Shown here piece after piece: positions 16,214 to 25,582 of a stretch of DNA of 64,000 nt. Both the position numbers and the translations under genes were made by a program. Every line of letters starts with the position of its first letter. The stretch's first letter is position 1. Source of the stretch: Pseudarthrobacter sp. NamE2 (lineage in GTDB: Bacteria > Actinomycetota > Actinomycetes > Actinomycetales > Micrococcaceae); the NCBI RefSeq assembly GCF_005796205.1, contig NZ_VAHN01000008.1:124001-188000 (forward strand), given 5' to 3'. Below the pieces are notes generated by a model. The model did not search any database. It was not told the DNA's origin and saw only the letters and a program-made list of their open reading frames with translations.

Positions 16214-16717
16214 ATGCCGGTACGCAGTGCAGGGATACTGCTCTACAGGCGCCAGGGTGCAACCGGGGGTGGAACGGCGCCGCCGGAGAAGGCCCCCGGC
16301 ACGCTGGAGGTTTGGATTGCCCACATGGGCGGGCCGTACTGGGCCAACAAAGCCGACCGCGCCTGGTCCATTCCTAAGGGCGAATACGGCGAGGACGAGG
16401 ACCCGCTGGCTGCCGCCCTTCGGGAATTCGCGGAGGAGATGGGAACCCCGGCGCCTGAGGTGGAGTACCGGCTGCTGGGTGGCTTCCGGCAGCCGTCCGG
16501 CAAGATGGTTGTGGTCTACGCGGCAGAACATGACTTCGAGCCGGATGGGATCGCCAGCAATACCTTTTCCCTTGAGTGGCCCAAAGGGTCGGGCAGGATC
16601 CAGCACTTTCCGGAGATCGACGACGCCCGCTGGTTTCCGGAGGCAGAAGCCAGGCTGAAGCTGGTCAAGGGCCAGATCCCCGTCCTCGACGCCCTGGTGA
16701 AACACGTCTTCGGTTAG
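16214..16717 (+). CDS. Nudix hydrolase
   Basis: The 167-residue protein carries a complete Nudix box, GEYGEDEDPLAAALREFAEE followed by MG, at about residues 56-77 (GX5EX7REXXEEXG), the Mg-binding site that cleaves nucleoside-diphosphate-linked compounds. The strands before the box (SAGILLYRR and WSIPKG) are typical of the NTP pyrophosphohydrolase or ADP-ribose type. The substrate cannot be read from sequence. It is a single gene followed by a terminator. Confidence 0.85.
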   Translation: MPVRSAGILLYRRQGATGGGTAPPEKAPGTLEVWIAHMGGPYWANKADRAWSIPKGEYGEDEDPLAAALREFAEEMGTPAPEVEYRLLGGFRQPSGKMVVVYAAEHDFEPDGIASNTFSLEWPKGSGRIQHFPEIDDARWFPEAEARLKLVKGQIPVLDALVKHVFG

Positions 16718-16724
16718 GCAACCA

Positions 16725-16760
16725 AAAGGCTGGCGGCCCCTGCCGGGACCGCCAACCTTT
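16725..16760 (+). terminator. Terminator after the Nudix gene
   Basis: AAAGGCTGGCGG pairs with CCGCCAACCTTT (one mismatch) around a 12-base loop, eight bases after the stop codon, with T residues at the end of the stem. Confidence 0.75.
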
Positions 16761-16797
16761 TACTACTGTGCTGCCGGGCCAGACGGCGGCATGCTCT

Positions 16798-17205
16798 CTA
16801 TGGGCAGTTGCCGCCGCCGGCCTTGACCGCGAGCACCGGCCGGTCCGCCTGCATCAGGATCTGCTGGGCGTGGCTGCCGAGGATAAACTTGCCCACCTGG
16901 GTCCGGTGCCGCAGTCCGATCACGATCAGCGAGGCATCCACCTCGCGGGCGATATCCAGGAACTCATCAGCGAGGTCGTGCTGGTACGGCGGCTGGATCA
17001 CGCGGGCGCGCACTCCTGCTTCCGATGCCCGCTCTGCAGCCTGCGCCAGCACATCCTCCGGAGCAACGGACTTGTCCACCAGGGCGCCCTGCCGTGCTGA
17101 GTTGACGATGACCAGCTCCTGCTTCCGGAGCTGCGCCTCCGCGATGCCGGCGGCGAGTGCCGCCTCACCGGCCGGGGTGGGAACGAACCCGACGACGATG
17201 CTCAT
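16798..17205 (-). CDS. Universal stress protein (UspA domain)
   Basis: A single UspA domain of 135 residues: N-terminal strand SIVVGFVPTPAGEAALAAGI and the C-terminal ATP-binding signature GLRHRTQVGKFILGSHAQQI (G-2x-G-9x-G-S type). It may bind ATP. Its ATG overlaps the tctA stop codon by four bases, so it is the last gene of the tctCBA-usp operon. Linkage of a Usp protein to a TTT transporter suggests a role in sensing or regulating transport, but this is inference. Confidence 0.9.
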   Translation of the reverse strand: MSIVVGFVPTPAGEAALAAGIAEAQLRKQELVIVNSARQGALVDKSVAPEDVLAQAAERASEAGVRARVIQPPYQHDLADEFLDIAREVDASLIVIGLRHRTQVGKFILGSHAQQILMQADRPVLAVKAGGGNCP

Positions 17206-18734
17206 ACCTTCTCCTCGATGTTGTTGGTGGTGGTGACGGCTCCCGCGCCGCCCTTGCGCTTGGCGATGAATGTGCGGATGGCCGGCAGGAAGGCGACCAG
17301 CACAAAGACAACCAGCAGGGTGGCCGAAATGGGGCGGGTCAGGAACCCGGTGGCGTCGCCGCCGAACATCAGCAGCGAACGGCGCAGGGAGTTTTCCAGC
17401 AGCTCGCCAAGGACGAAGGCCAGGACCAGCGGCCCGGGTTCGAAGCCGAACTTCTTCATCAGATAACCAACGATGCCGAAGACCACTACCAGGGTGACGT
17501 CGAACATGCTGTTGTTGATCGTGTAGGCGCCCAGCAGGGTGATCAGGGCCGTGATGGGGGCCAGAATCGCGGCGCGAACGCGCAGGATGCGCACAAAGAT
17601 GCCCACCAGCGGAAGGCTCATGATCAGCAGCAGGATGTTCCCGATGTACATCGAGTTCACCACACCCCAGAACAGGTCCGGGTTCTGCTCCACGAGTTGC
17701 GGTCCGGGCTGGACGCCCTGGATCAGCAGCGCGCCGAACATCAGTGCCATGGTGGCGTTGGCGGGAATGCCGAGGGTCAGCAGCGGGATGAACGACGACG
17801 TCGCTGCCGCGTTGTTCGCGGTTTCCGGCCCCGCAACGCCCTCCGGCGCACCCTTGCCGAACCGTTCGGGCTGCCTGGCGCGCTTCTTTTCCATGGCGTA
17901 GGAGGCCATCGAAGCGATGGTGGCGCCGCCGCCGGGCAGGATGCCAAGGAAGAAGCCGAGCACCGAGCCGCGGCCCACGGCCCCGGAGGCCTGCTTCAGG
18001 TCGCCCCTTGAGGGCCACACGTTGGAAACTTTCGACGGCGCCTTGGCCGCGCGGTGCCGCTCCTCCAGGTTGTAGAGGATCTCTCCCAGGCCGAAGATGC
18101 CCATGGCGATCGGAACAAAGTCGATGCCGTCCGCCAACTGCATGCTGCCGAACGTGAAGCGGCTTTCACCGGTGAACATGTCCCGGCCCACCGTGGCCAG
18201 CAGGAGGCCGATCGCGGCGGCCACCAGCGCCTTGGCCCTGGCACCGCTGCTGATCGTGGCCACCAGGAGGATGCCCAGCAGCGCCAGCGCGGAGTATTCG
18301 GGCGGACCGAAGTCCAGGGCGAACCCTGCCACGATGGGCGCCAGGAAGGTCAGGCCGATGATGGCGGCGGTACCGCCCACGAACGATCCGATCGCGGCAA
18401 GGCCCAGGGCGGTGCCGGCACGGCCCTGCCGGGCCATCTGGTAGCCGTCGAAAACCGTGACCACGGAGGATGCTTCACCGGGAAGCCGCAGCAGGACGGA
18501 GGTGATGGTGCCGCCGTACTGGGCGCCGTAGAAGATGCCGGCGAGCATGATGATGGCGGTGACAGGTTCCACGCCGTAGGTCAGCGGAAGCAGGATGGCA
18601 ATGGTTGCCGCCGGCCCCAATCCGGGCAGCACGCCGATCAGCATGCCGATAACGACGCCGACCAGGCAGTAGAGGAGGTTCGTCGGCTCCAGGACGACTG
18701 AAAATCCATTGATCACAGGATTCAGGAAATCCAT
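17202..18734 (-). CDS. tctA: Tripartite tricarboxylate transporter, large membrane subunit TctA
   Basis: A 510-residue protein with about 12 hydrophobic segments and the TctA family motifs: GMLIGVLPGLGPAATIAILL near residue 30, YGAQYGGTITSVLLRLPGEA near residue 70, and GRGSVLGFFLGILPGGGATI near residue 255. With TctB it forms the membrane part of a secondary transporter that receives a carboxylate from the TctC binding protein. It lies nine bases after tctB and overlaps the Usp gene. Given the adjacent glucarate enzymes, the cargo is probably a sugar diacid. Confidence 0.95.
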   Translation of the reverse strand: MDFLNPVINGFSVVLEPTNLLYCLVGVVIGMLIGVLPGLGPAATIAILLPLTYGVEPVTAIIMLAGIFYGAQYGGTITSVLLRLPGEASSVVTVFDGYQMARQGRAGTALGLAAIGSFVGGTAAIIGLTFLAPIVAGFALDFGPPEYSALALLGILLVATISSGARAKALVAAAIGLLLATVGRDMFTGESRFTFGSMQLADGIDFVPIAMGIFGLGEILYNLEERHRAAKAPSKVSNVWPSRGDLKQASGAVGRGSVLGFFLGILPGGGATIASMASYAMEKKRARQPERFGKGAPEGVAGPETANNAAATSSFIPLLTLGIPANATMALMFGALLIQGVQPGPQLVEQNPDLFWGVVNSMYIGNILLLIMSLPLVGIFVRILRVRAAILAPITALITLLGAYTINNSMFDVTLVVVFGIVGYLMKKFGFEPGPLVLAFVLGELLENSLRRSLLMFGGDATGFLTRPISATLLVVFVLVAFLPAIRTFIAKRKGGAGAVTTTNNIEEKV

Positions 18735-18743
18735 GGTGGTCTC

Positions 18744-19316
18744 CTAGAAGAGATGGGGAATGGAGGTGCCGAGCGCCAGGACGAAGATCCCGTAAAACGC
18801 GGCCACAACGAGCACGCTGACCAGCGCGGTGGACCGCCAGGTTTCACCGCCCAGGATCCGCATCCAGATCACGCAGAGGATGAGCGCGGGGATTTCGAAC
18901 CCGATCAGGGGCATCAGCGCAACCATGGCGGCAAGCGTGACCAGGCCGGTGACCGGAGCCAGGGACATCCGGGTGAACTTTTCGGCATCGCGGTTGCGCC
19001 GGCCCAGGATCAGCTGGAAGAGCCCCAGCCCCACCATGACGCAGCTGATCATGAACGGCCACAGGCCCGATTGCGGAGCGGCAGGAGTGCCAAGGCCCAT
19101 GGATACGGAGAGCACCAGCGCACCGATGCCGACGGCGAGCACCACCAGGGATGAGCCCGCGTTGGCGAGGGCGCCTGCGGCGGGCGGCTTTTCCGCCTCC
19201 CACTGGGCGGCCAGCTGCTCGGGGGTCAGGGCTTCGGGCAGGTCATTGGCGTCCCCGCCGGACGGTACGGCGGAACTGCCGTCCCGTCCGGCGGACACTG
19301 CTGGAGTGGTCTCCAT
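18744..19316 (-). CDS. tctB: Tripartite tricarboxylate transporter, small membrane subunit TctB
   Basis: About 190 residues from the ATG at 19316 (METTPAVS). After a 60-residue soluble N-terminal extension come four hydrophobic segments (SSLVVLAVGIGALVLSVSMG, WPFMISCVMVGLGLFQLILG and two more), the TctB pattern. It pairs with TctA in the membrane. It begins five bases after the tctC stop, so it is co-transcribed. The N-terminal extension is longer than usual for the family. Confidence 0.9.
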   Translation of the reverse strand: METTPAVSAGRDGSSAVPSGGDANDLPEALTPEQLAAQWEAEKPPAAGALANAGSSLVVLAVGIGALVLSVSMGLGTPAAPQSGLWPFMISCVMVGLGLFQLILGRRNRDAEKFTRMSLAPVTGLVTLAAMVALMPLIGFEIPALILCVIWMRILGGETWRSTALVSVLVVAAFYGIFVLALGTSIPHLF

Positions 19317-19321
19317 TGCTG

Positions 19322-20326
19322 TTACTTGTTTCCGCTCAGGCTGATGCCGTGCTTTTCCACCAGCTCCTTGTACTTGGCTGCGTAGCCCTTCCACTCGGTG
19401 ACGACTTCCTCACCGGTGATCTCCTTGGGAGTCAGCATGTTCTTCTCGTTGAACTCCTTGTAGGCGTCCGTCCTGAAGGCCTCCTGGAACGAGGCCAGCA
19501 ACTTGTCCTTGACCTCCTGCGGGGTACCCTTCGGCGCTGCCACGGCGCGGTACTGGGCGACGGGAACGTCGTAGCCGGCTTCCTTGGCGGAGGGTACGTC
19601 GGGAAGGAAGCTGTTGCGCTCCTCCGAGAAGACGAGCAGCGGCGTCACCTTCCCGGCCTCGATCTGCGGCATTGCCTCGCCGAGCTGGATGGTGGCGAGT
19701 TCCACCTGGTTCCCCATGACGGCGGTCAGGGCCGGCTTGCCGCTGTCAAACGGAATGTCGGTACCGTTCACGTTGGCCTGCTTGAAGAGGACCGTCTGGG
19801 CGAGTTGGCTGCCGGTCCCGACGCCGGTGGTGCCGAATGTGACGCTGCGGCCGGCGCCGGTCACATCCTCGAAGCTCTTGAACCCGGAATCCGTGCTGGC
19901 GACGAGCACGTAATCGTCCTGCGAGAGCCCGGCAATGACATCCAGGTCGTCGATGTTCACGGCCTCGTCGGCGCTGACCGCAAGGGGAGTGATGGTGATC
20001 AGGGAAGCGTTGAGCAGGACGAGTTCCTGGCCGTCGGCGGGCTTGCCGGCCACTTCCTTGGTGGCCAGGGCGCCGTTGGCACCCGGCTTGTTCACCACGG
20101 GCATCGGTGCACCGAGGGACTCCGTGGCACCTTCGGCCAGGGCACGGGCGATAAGGTCGGTGCTGCCGCCGGCAGCCTGGCCGACGGTGAGGGTGACAGG
20201 GCCACTGGGGTAATTGGACGTGTTGGCCGCGCCGCCGGCAACGTTGCCGCCGCAGGCGGTCAATGCCATCAGGGTGAAGGCCGACGCCGTGCCGAGGACG
20301 GCACGGCGGGTGGGGAAGTGCTTCAT
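19322..20326 (-). CDS. tctC: Tripartite tricarboxylate transporter substrate-binding lipoprotein TctC
   Basis: The 334-residue extracytoplasmic receptor of the TTT system (Bug family). It has a lipoprotein signal (TLMALTACGGN), then the mature domain with TLTVGQAAGGSTDLIARALA and the carboxylate-binding region GKPALTAVMGNQVELATIQL. It captures the carboxylate outside and hands it to TctA/TctB. It is the first gene of tctCBA-usp, divergent from the LysR gene, with the shared operator in between. Confidence 0.93.
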   Translation of the reverse strand: MKHFPTRRAVLGTASAFTLMALTACGGNVAGGAANTSNYPSGPVTLTVGQAAGGSTDLIARALAEGATESLGAPMPVVNKPGANGALATKEVAGKPADGQELVLLNASLITITPLAVSADEAVNIDDLDVIAGLSQDDYVLVASTDSGFKSFEDVTGAGRSVTFGTTGVGTGSQLAQTVLFKQANVNGTDIPFDSGKPALTAVMGNQVELATIQLGEAMPQIEAGKVTPLLVFSEERNSFLPDVPSAKEAGYDVPVAQYRAVAAPKGTPQEVKDKLLASFQEAFRTDAYKEFNEKNMLTPKEITGEEVVTEWKGYAAKYKELVEKHGISLSGNK

Positions 20327-20398
20327 TGGAACTCCTCGTTATTTCTCCGGTTGGGGTCCGGACGTTCTGTGAACCGGGTCACCCCGTTCGCTGTGTCG

Positions 20399-20466
20399 AG
20401 TGTAGGGAGCAGTTATGATGCCTGTCTAAGCCCTAATCTGCATCAAGTGATACCTGGAAGGCATCA
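20399..20466 (-). promoter_or_regulatory. tctC promoter with LysR-type operator
   Basis: Read toward tctC: the palindrome TGATGCC-N5-GGTATCA (20466-20448), 18 bases, then a -35-like TTAGAC (20429-20424) inside the conserved 15-mer CTTAGACAGGCATCA, then a -10-like TACACT (20404-20399). The palindrome ends on the first base of the lysR start codon, so binding there would also repress lysR. Confidence 0.75.
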
Positions 20467-21350
20467 TGTTTACCTTCGACCAGTTGGCCGGCTTCATCGC
20501 CGTCGCCGAGGAACTGCATTTCGGGCGGGCGGCCGAGCGCCTGAACATGACCCAGCCGCCACTGAGCCGCCAGATCCAGAAACTGGAAAAGATCATCGGC
20601 GCCGAACTCCTTGAGCGCGACAACCGGAAGGTGGAACTCACCAATGCGGGCAAGACCTTCCTCGAGGAAGCCCGCCGCCTTATGGCCCTGGCGGAGCGAG
20701 CTCCGGCCTCGGCCCGCCGGATTGCCTCGGGGCGCTCCGGCGTCCTGCGCATCGGGTTCACGGCCGCCAGCGGGTTCAGCATCCTGGGGCCGCTCCTGGA
20801 GGAAATCAGCACAATCATCCCGGACGTGGATGTGGACCTGCAGGAACTGGTGACCGGAGACCAGATCAGCCGGCTGATGACCGGCGAACTGGACATCGGC
20901 CTCGCCCGGCCCCCGTTCGACCGGGAGACTTTCGACTCGCACCTGCTGTACCAGGAGTCACTGGTCCTCGCGGTTCCGGGCGGACACCCCCTGACAAGGC
21001 TGGCACGGGACATCACCCCTGAGGATTTCAAGGATGAGCCGCTCATCATGCATTCGCCCATCCAGGCCCGCTACTTCTATGACCTGGTGGTGCGGACGCT
21101 TCCGATCCGGCACGAGAATGTGGTCCACACCGTGAGCCAGGTCCTCACCATGGTTTCCCTCGTGGCAGCCAAGCGGGGGGTCGCGTTCGTGCCGCACTCC
21201 GCCACCATGCTGGGCATCAAGGGCGTGGAGTTCCTGCCGCTGCCGGATGGGGACGGCGGGCAGGTGGAGCTGCACGCCATCTGGAACCGCAGGATCACCA
21301 ACCCGGCCCTGTCCCGCCTGCTGCGGGATCTCGAATTTGCCATGGAGTAG
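20466..21350 (+). CDS. LysR-family transcriptional regulator of the glucarate locus
   Basis: The 294-residue regulator has an N-terminal winged helix-turn-helix (FTFDQLAGFIAVAEELHFGR then AAERLNMTQPPLSRQIQKLE, residues 2-42) and a periplasmic-binding-type effector domain from about residue 90. The start is the ATG at 20466, with GGAAGG five bases upstream. It sits between the divergent tctC operon and the kdgD operon, and each has the same operator architecture. It therefore probably activates both in response to glucarate or a pathway intermediate and controls its own expression. Confidence 0.93.
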   Translation: MFTFDQLAGFIAVAEELHFGRAAERLNMTQPPLSRQIQKLEKIIGAELLERDNRKVELTNAGKTFLEEARRLMALAERAPASARRIASGRSGVLRIGFTAASGFSILGPLLEEISTIIPDVDVDLQELVTGDQISRLMTGELDIGLARPPFDRETFDSHLLYQESLVLAVPGGHPLTRLARDITPEDFKDEPLIMHSPIQARYFYDLVVRTLPIRHENVVHTVSQVLTMVSLVAAKRGVAFVPHSATMLGIKGVEFLPLPDGDGGQVELHAIWNRRITNPALSRLLRDLEFAME

Positions 21351-21358
21351 ATCGCGGG

Positions 21359-21425
21359 TGATGCCTCAAAGGTATCAATGCATTCAAAAGTGCACTTAGA
21401 CAGGCATCAGCGGCGCTCCTACTCT
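21359..21425 (+). promoter_or_regulatory. kdgD promoter with LysR-type operator
   Basis: TGATGCC-N5-GGTATCA (21359-21377), 18 bases, TTAGAC (21396-21401) within CTTAGACAGGCATCA (21395-21409), 18 bases, TACTCT (21420-21425). Box, spacing and 15-mer match the tctC promoter exactly, only in the opposite orientation. The kdgD start follows 53 bases later. Confidence 0.78.
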
Positions 21426-21478
21426 GGAGGGGAACCATCAGCCTGCCGCTTGCGGCGCACACCACAAAGGACCACACC

Positions 21479-22393
21479 GTGGCAAAGTACACACCCCAGG
21501 AATTGGCGGACATCCTCAAGGACGGTCTGCTGTCCTTCCCTGTCACCTCGTTCGACGCCCAGCTGCAGTTCGATGAGGAGAACTACCGCAAGCACCTGGC
21601 GTGGCAGGCAAGCTTCCCGGTGGCGGGCCTCTTTGCAGCCGGTGGTACCGGCGAAGGCTTCTCACTCACCCCGGCCGAATCCGAGCGCGTGGTCCGCACC
21701 GCCGTCGATGAAGTGGGAAGCCAGGTCCCGGTCCTTGCGTCCGCCGGCGGATCCACGGCGCAAGCCATCGAGAATGCGAAGGCTGCAGAAGCCGCCGGCG
21801 CCGAGGGCCTCCTCCTGCTGCCGCCGTACCTCACCGAAGCAGACCAGGCAGGGCTGATCGAGCATGTCAGCGCGGTCTGCAGCGCCACGTCCCTCGGCGT
21901 CATCATCTACAACCGCGCCAACGCCATCTACAAGGACACCACCGTGGCTGCCCTGGCCGAGAGGCACGGGAACCTCATCGGTTTCAAGGACGGCGTGGGG
22001 GACCTGGAGCACGATTCCCGCGTCTACGCCAAGCTCGGTGACCGGCTCTTCTACCTGGGCGGCCTGCCGACGGCCGAGACCTTCGCCCTCCCCCTGCTGC
22101 AGCTGGGCATGAGCACCTACTCCAGCGCCATGTACAACTTCGTCCCGCAGTTCGCCCTGGACTTCTACCAGGATGTCCGCAACAACGACCGCGCGGCCGT
22201 GAACAAGAAGCTCAACGACTTCGTCATCCCCTACCTGGACATCCGCGACCGCGTCAAAGGCTACGCTGTGTCCATCGTCAAGGGCGGCCTGGACGCCATC
22301 GGCCGTTCCGCCGGGCCCGTCCGCCCGCCGCTGCAGAACCTTGCCGGGCAGGACCTGGCGGACCTCAAGGCGCTCATCGCCACCGTTTCCTAA
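21479..22393 (+). CDS. kdgD: 5-dehydro-4-deoxyglucarate dehydratase
   Basis: The 304-residue enzyme of the DHDPS/NAL superfamily converts 5-dehydro-4-deoxy-D-glucarate to 2,5-dioxopentanoate, water and CO2. Family features: [20 protein letters not shown] (about 45-65), the Tyr of [10 protein letters not shown] and the Schiff-base Lys in [14 protein letters not shown] near residue 165. It starts at GTG 21479. It is the first gene of kdgD-aldehyde dehydrogenase-gudD; its product is the substrate of the next enzyme. Confidence 0.95.
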   Translation: MAKYTPQELADILKDGLLSFPVTSFDAQLQFDEENYRKHLAWQASFPVAGLFAAGGTGEGFSLTPAESERVVRTAVDEVGSQVPVLASAGGSTAQAIENAKAAEAAGAEGLLLLPPYLTEADQAGLIEHVSAVCSATSLGVIIYNRANAIYKDTTVAALAERHGNLIGFKDGVGDLEHDSRVYAKLGDRLFYLGGLPTAETFALPLLQLGMSTYSSAMYNFVPQFALDFYQDVRNNDRAAVNKKLNDFVIPYLDIRDRVKGYAVSIVKGGLDAIGRSAGPVRPPLQNLAGQDLADLKALIATVS

Positions 22394-22422
22394 CCGTCCC
22401 CGAAGACACAGGAGGAACCATC

Positions 22423-24027
22423 GTGACCCTCACCGGACACTCCCTTATCGCCGGCGAGCCGGTTGTTGGCGAAGGCAAAACCACCAACGGCTTCAACCCC
22501 GCCACCAACGAGGCCCTCGAGCCCGCGTACTCGCTGCTCACCGAGGAGCAGCTGAAGACCGCGACCGCGGCAGCGAAGGACGCCTTCCCGTCCTTCAGCA
22601 GCCTGGACCCGGAAACCCACGCCGCGTTCCTTGAGGCCATCGCGGACAACATCGAGGCCATCGGCGACGAACTCATCACCCGTGCCGGCCAGGAAACCGG
22701 TCTCCCGGCAGCCCGGCTGCAGGGTGAACGCGCCCGCACCACCGGGCAGCTTCGCCTCTTTGCCGCCGTGGTCCGTCAGGGCGACTTCCGCGGCGTCCGG
22801 ATCGACCCCGCCATCCCCGACCGCACCCCGCTCCCCCGCGCCGACATCCGCCAGCGACAGATCCCGCTCGGCCCCGTGGCGGTCTTCGGCGCCAGCAACT
22901 TCCCCTTGGCGTTCTCGACGGCGGGCGGAGACACCGCCTCGGCCCTCGCCGCGGGCTGCCCCGTGGTCTTCAAGGCCCACAACGCCCATCCGGGCACCAG
23001 CGAACTCGTCGGCCACGCAGTCACCAAGGCCGTGAAGGACCTCGGCCTGCACCCGGGCGTGTTCTCCCTGGTCTACGGCCCCGGCGCCAGCATCGGCCAG
23101 GCCCTCGTCGCGGACTCGGCCATCAAGGCCGTCGGCTTCACCGGCTCCCAGGCCGCCGGCATCGCCCTGATGAAAACGGCGGCGGCGCGCCCGGAGCCCA
23201 TCCCGGTCTACGCCGAAATGTCCTCGCTGAACCCGGTCTTCGTCTTCGAAGGCGCGCTCAAGGGTGACGTGGACGCACTCGCCGCCGCCTACGTCACCGC
23301 GGTGACCGGCAGCTCCGGGCAGTTGTGCACCTCCCCGGGCCTGCTCTTCGCCCCCGAAGGCGAGGCAGGGGACAAACTGGCCGCCGCCGTCGGACGTGCT
23401 GTCGCAACCTGCGCAGGGCAGACCATGCTCACCGCAGGCATCGCCGCCTCCTGGAACACCGGAACCGAGGCCCTCCGCAGCGCCGAGGGCGTGTCACTGA
23501 TCGGCAAAGGTACCCCGGGAGCTACCGAAAACGCCCCCGCCCCGGCTATCTTCGGCACCGGTGTGGAGCACTTCACCAGCAACCACGTCCTGCACGAGGA
23601 AATCTTCGGCGCCGCGTCCCTGGTGATCCGCTACCGCAGCACCGAAGACCTGCTCCAGGCCGCAGCCCGGATCGAAGGCCAGCTCACCGCGTCCCTCCAC
23701 CTCACCGGGGAGGACTACCCGACGGCGGCGCCGCTGATCCCCGTGCTCGAGCAGAAGGTGGGGCGCATTATCGTCAACGGCTGGCCCACCGGCGTCGAAG
23801 TGGGCCACGCAATGGTCCACGGCGGGCCCTTCCCCGCCACCTCCGACTCCCGCACCACCTCCGTGGGAACCCTCGCGATCAACCGCTTCCTCCGCCCGGT
23901 CGCCTACCAGAACCTTCCCCAGGAACTCCTCCCCGAGCCCCTGCAGGACACCAACCCCTGGCACCTCAACCGCCGCATCAACGGCAACGTTGTGCCCGCC
24001 GAAGAGAAAGCAGAGGCCAGCGCATGA
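22423..24027 (+). CDS. 2,5-dioxopentanoate (alpha-ketoglutarate semialdehyde) dehydrogenase
   Basis: The 534-residue aldehyde dehydrogenase is of the long NADP-type class found with KdgD. It shows [20 protein letters not shown] (cofactor domain), the general base Glu in [15 protein letters not shown] and the catalytic Cys in [14 protein letters not shown] near residue 305. It oxidises 2,5-dioxopentanoate to 2-oxoglutarate, the last step before the TCA cycle. GTG start at 22423, 29 bases after kdgD; its end overlaps the gudD start. Confidence 0.92.
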   Translation: MTLTGHSLIAGEPVVGEGKTTNGFNPATNEALEPAYSLLTEEQLKTATAAAKDAFPSFSSLDPETHAAFLEAIADNIEAIGDELITRAGQETGLPAARLQGERARTTGQLRLFAAVVRQGDFRGVRIDPAIPDRTPLPRADIRQRQIPLGPVAVFGASNFPLAFSTAGGDTASALAAGCPVVFKAHNAHPGTSELVGHAVTKAVKDLGLHPGVFSLVYGPGASIGQALVADSAIKAVGFTGSQAAGIALMKTAAARPEPIPVYAEMSSLNPVFVFEGALKGDVDALAAAYVTAVTGSSGQLCTSPGLLFAPEGEAGDKLAAAVGRAVATCAGQTMLTAGIAASWNTGTEALRSAEGVSLIGKGTPGATENAPAPAIFGTGVEHFTSNHVLHEEIFGAASLVIRYRSTEDLLQAAARIEGQLTASLHLTGEDYPTAAPLIPVLEQKVGRIIVNGWPTGVEVGHAMVHGGPFPATSDSRTTSVGTLAINRFLRPVAYQNLPQELLPEPLQDTNPWHLNRRINGNVVPAEEKAEASA

Positions 24028-25352
24028 GCAACCAGCCCACCATTGCCGGCGTCGACGTTGTGCCCGTTGCCGGCTACGACAGCATGCTGATGAACCTCAG
24101 CGGCGCGCACGGCCCCTTTTTCACCCGCAACGTGGTGATCATTACCGACTCCGACGGCCGCACAGGCCTGGGTGAGGTGCCCGGCGGCGAGAAAATCCGC
24201 ACCACCATTGAGGAAGCCGGCGCCCTGATCAAGGACAGGCCGGTGGCCCGGTACCGGTCACTGCTGCGGGAGATCGCCGCCGAGTTCGCGGACCGCGACG
24301 CCGGCGGCCGCGGCCTGCAGACCTTCGACCTTCGCACCACTGTCCACGCCGTCACCGCCGTGGAGTCCGCCCTGCTGGACCTGCATGGCCAGTACCTCGG
24401 CGTTCCCGTGGCTGAACTGCTCGGTGACGGACAGCAGCGCACCTCCGTGCCGATGCTCGGCTACCTCTTCTTCGTGGGCGACCACAAGCGCACAGATTTG
24501 CCGTACCTCGTGGAAGACAACCCTGCTGACCGCTGGGAGGAACTGCGCCGCCAGGAGGCAATGACTCCGGAAGCCGTCGTCGCCCTCGCCGAAGCTGCGC
24601 AGGAGCGCTATGGCTTCAGCGACTTCAAGCTCAAGGGCGGCGTGCTGTCCGGTGACGACGAAGTGGACGTTGTCACGGCCCTCGCCAGGCGTTTCCCAGA
24701 GGCCAGGGTCACGCTGGACCCAAACGGCGGGTGGCTCCTGGCCGACGCCATCCGGCTGGGCAAGCGGATGCAGGGCGTGGTGGCCTACGCCGAGGACCCG
24801 TGCGGCGCAGAGGGCCGCTTCTCCGGCCGCGAAGTCATGGCCGAATTCCGCCGCGCCACCGGCCTGAAGACGGCCACCAACATGATCGCCACCGACTGGC
24901 GGGAGATGTCACACGCCATCCGCAGCAACGCCGTGGACATCCCGCTGGCAGACCCGCACTTCTGGACCATGCACGGTTCGGTCAGGGTAGCCCAGCTCTG
25001 CAACGAGTTCGGCCTCACCTGGGGGTCGCACTCGAACAACCACTTCGACATCTCGCTGGCCATGTTCACGCACACCGGCGCGGCAGCCCCGGGCGAAATC
25101 ACCGCTTTGGACACGCACTGGATCTGGCAGGACGGCCAGGGCCTCACCCGGGAACCGCTGCAAATCAAGGGCGGCGCCATAGAGGTCCCCAACAAGCCCG
25201 GCCTGGGCATCGAACTGGACCGGGACGCCCTGGACAAAGCCCACAAGCTGTACCTGGAGCACGGCCTGGACGCCCGCGACGACAGCATCGGCATGCAGTA
25301 CTACATCGAAGGCTGGTCCTTCGACCCCAAGCGGCCCTGCCTGGTCCGCTAG
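24024..25352 (+). CDS. gudD: Glucarate dehydratase
   Basis: The 442-residue enolase-superfamily enzyme dehydrates D-glucarate to 5-dehydro-4-deoxy-D-glucarate, the KdgD substrate. Catalytic and metal motifs: FKLKGG (KxK base), [25 protein letters not shown] and [15 protein letters not shown] (His-Asp dyad). The start is the ATG at 24024, overlapping the upstream stop as ATGA, so the genes are translationally coupled. It ends the operon just before a strong hairpin. Confidence 0.95.
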   Translation: MSNQPTIAGVDVVPVAGYDSMLMNLSGAHGPFFTRNVVIITDSDGRTGLGEVPGGEKIRTTIEEAGALIKDRPVARYRSLLREIAAEFADRDAGGRGLQTFDLRTTVHAVTAVESALLDLHGQYLGVPVAELLGDGQQRTSVPMLGYLFFVGDHKRTDLPYLVEDNPADRWEELRRQEAMTPEAVVALAEAAQERYGFSDFKLKGGVLSGDDEVDVVTALARRFPEARVTLDPNGGWLLADAIRLGKRMQGVVAYAEDPCGAEGRFSGREVMAEFRRATGLKTATNMIATDWREMSHAIRSNAVDIPLADPHFWTMHGSVRVAQLCNEFGLTWGSHSNNHFDISLAMFTHTGAAAPGEITALDTHWIWQDGQGLTREPLQIKGGAIEVPNKPGLGIELDRDALDKAHKLYLEHGLDARDDSIGMQYYIEGWSFDPKRPCLVR

Positions 25353-25362
25353 GAGGCACACC

Positions 25363-25406
25363 AGCGGCCCTTTCCGCCCTGCAGATGCAGTGCGGAAAGG
25401 GCCGCT
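25363..25406 (+). terminator. Terminator after gudD
   Basis: A perfect 15-bp stem (AGCGGCCCTTTCCGC with GCGGAAAGGGCCGCT) with a 14-base loop starts 10 bases after the gudD stop codon and is followed by GTTCTGT. Confidence 0.8.
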
Positions 25407-25582
25407 GTTCTGTATGCGCCCAAGACGGCCAGGGCCATGCCCGGAGGGCATGAAGCGATGCCCTATGTGTGTTGGACGTGCATCACACCGGCGCCCTACA
25501 GTAGGAGGGTCGCTGTGGCAGGCCCCACATCCCTCCGCCCCGCAGCCGGCCTGCGTTATCTATCCCAAAGGAATTACATTCA

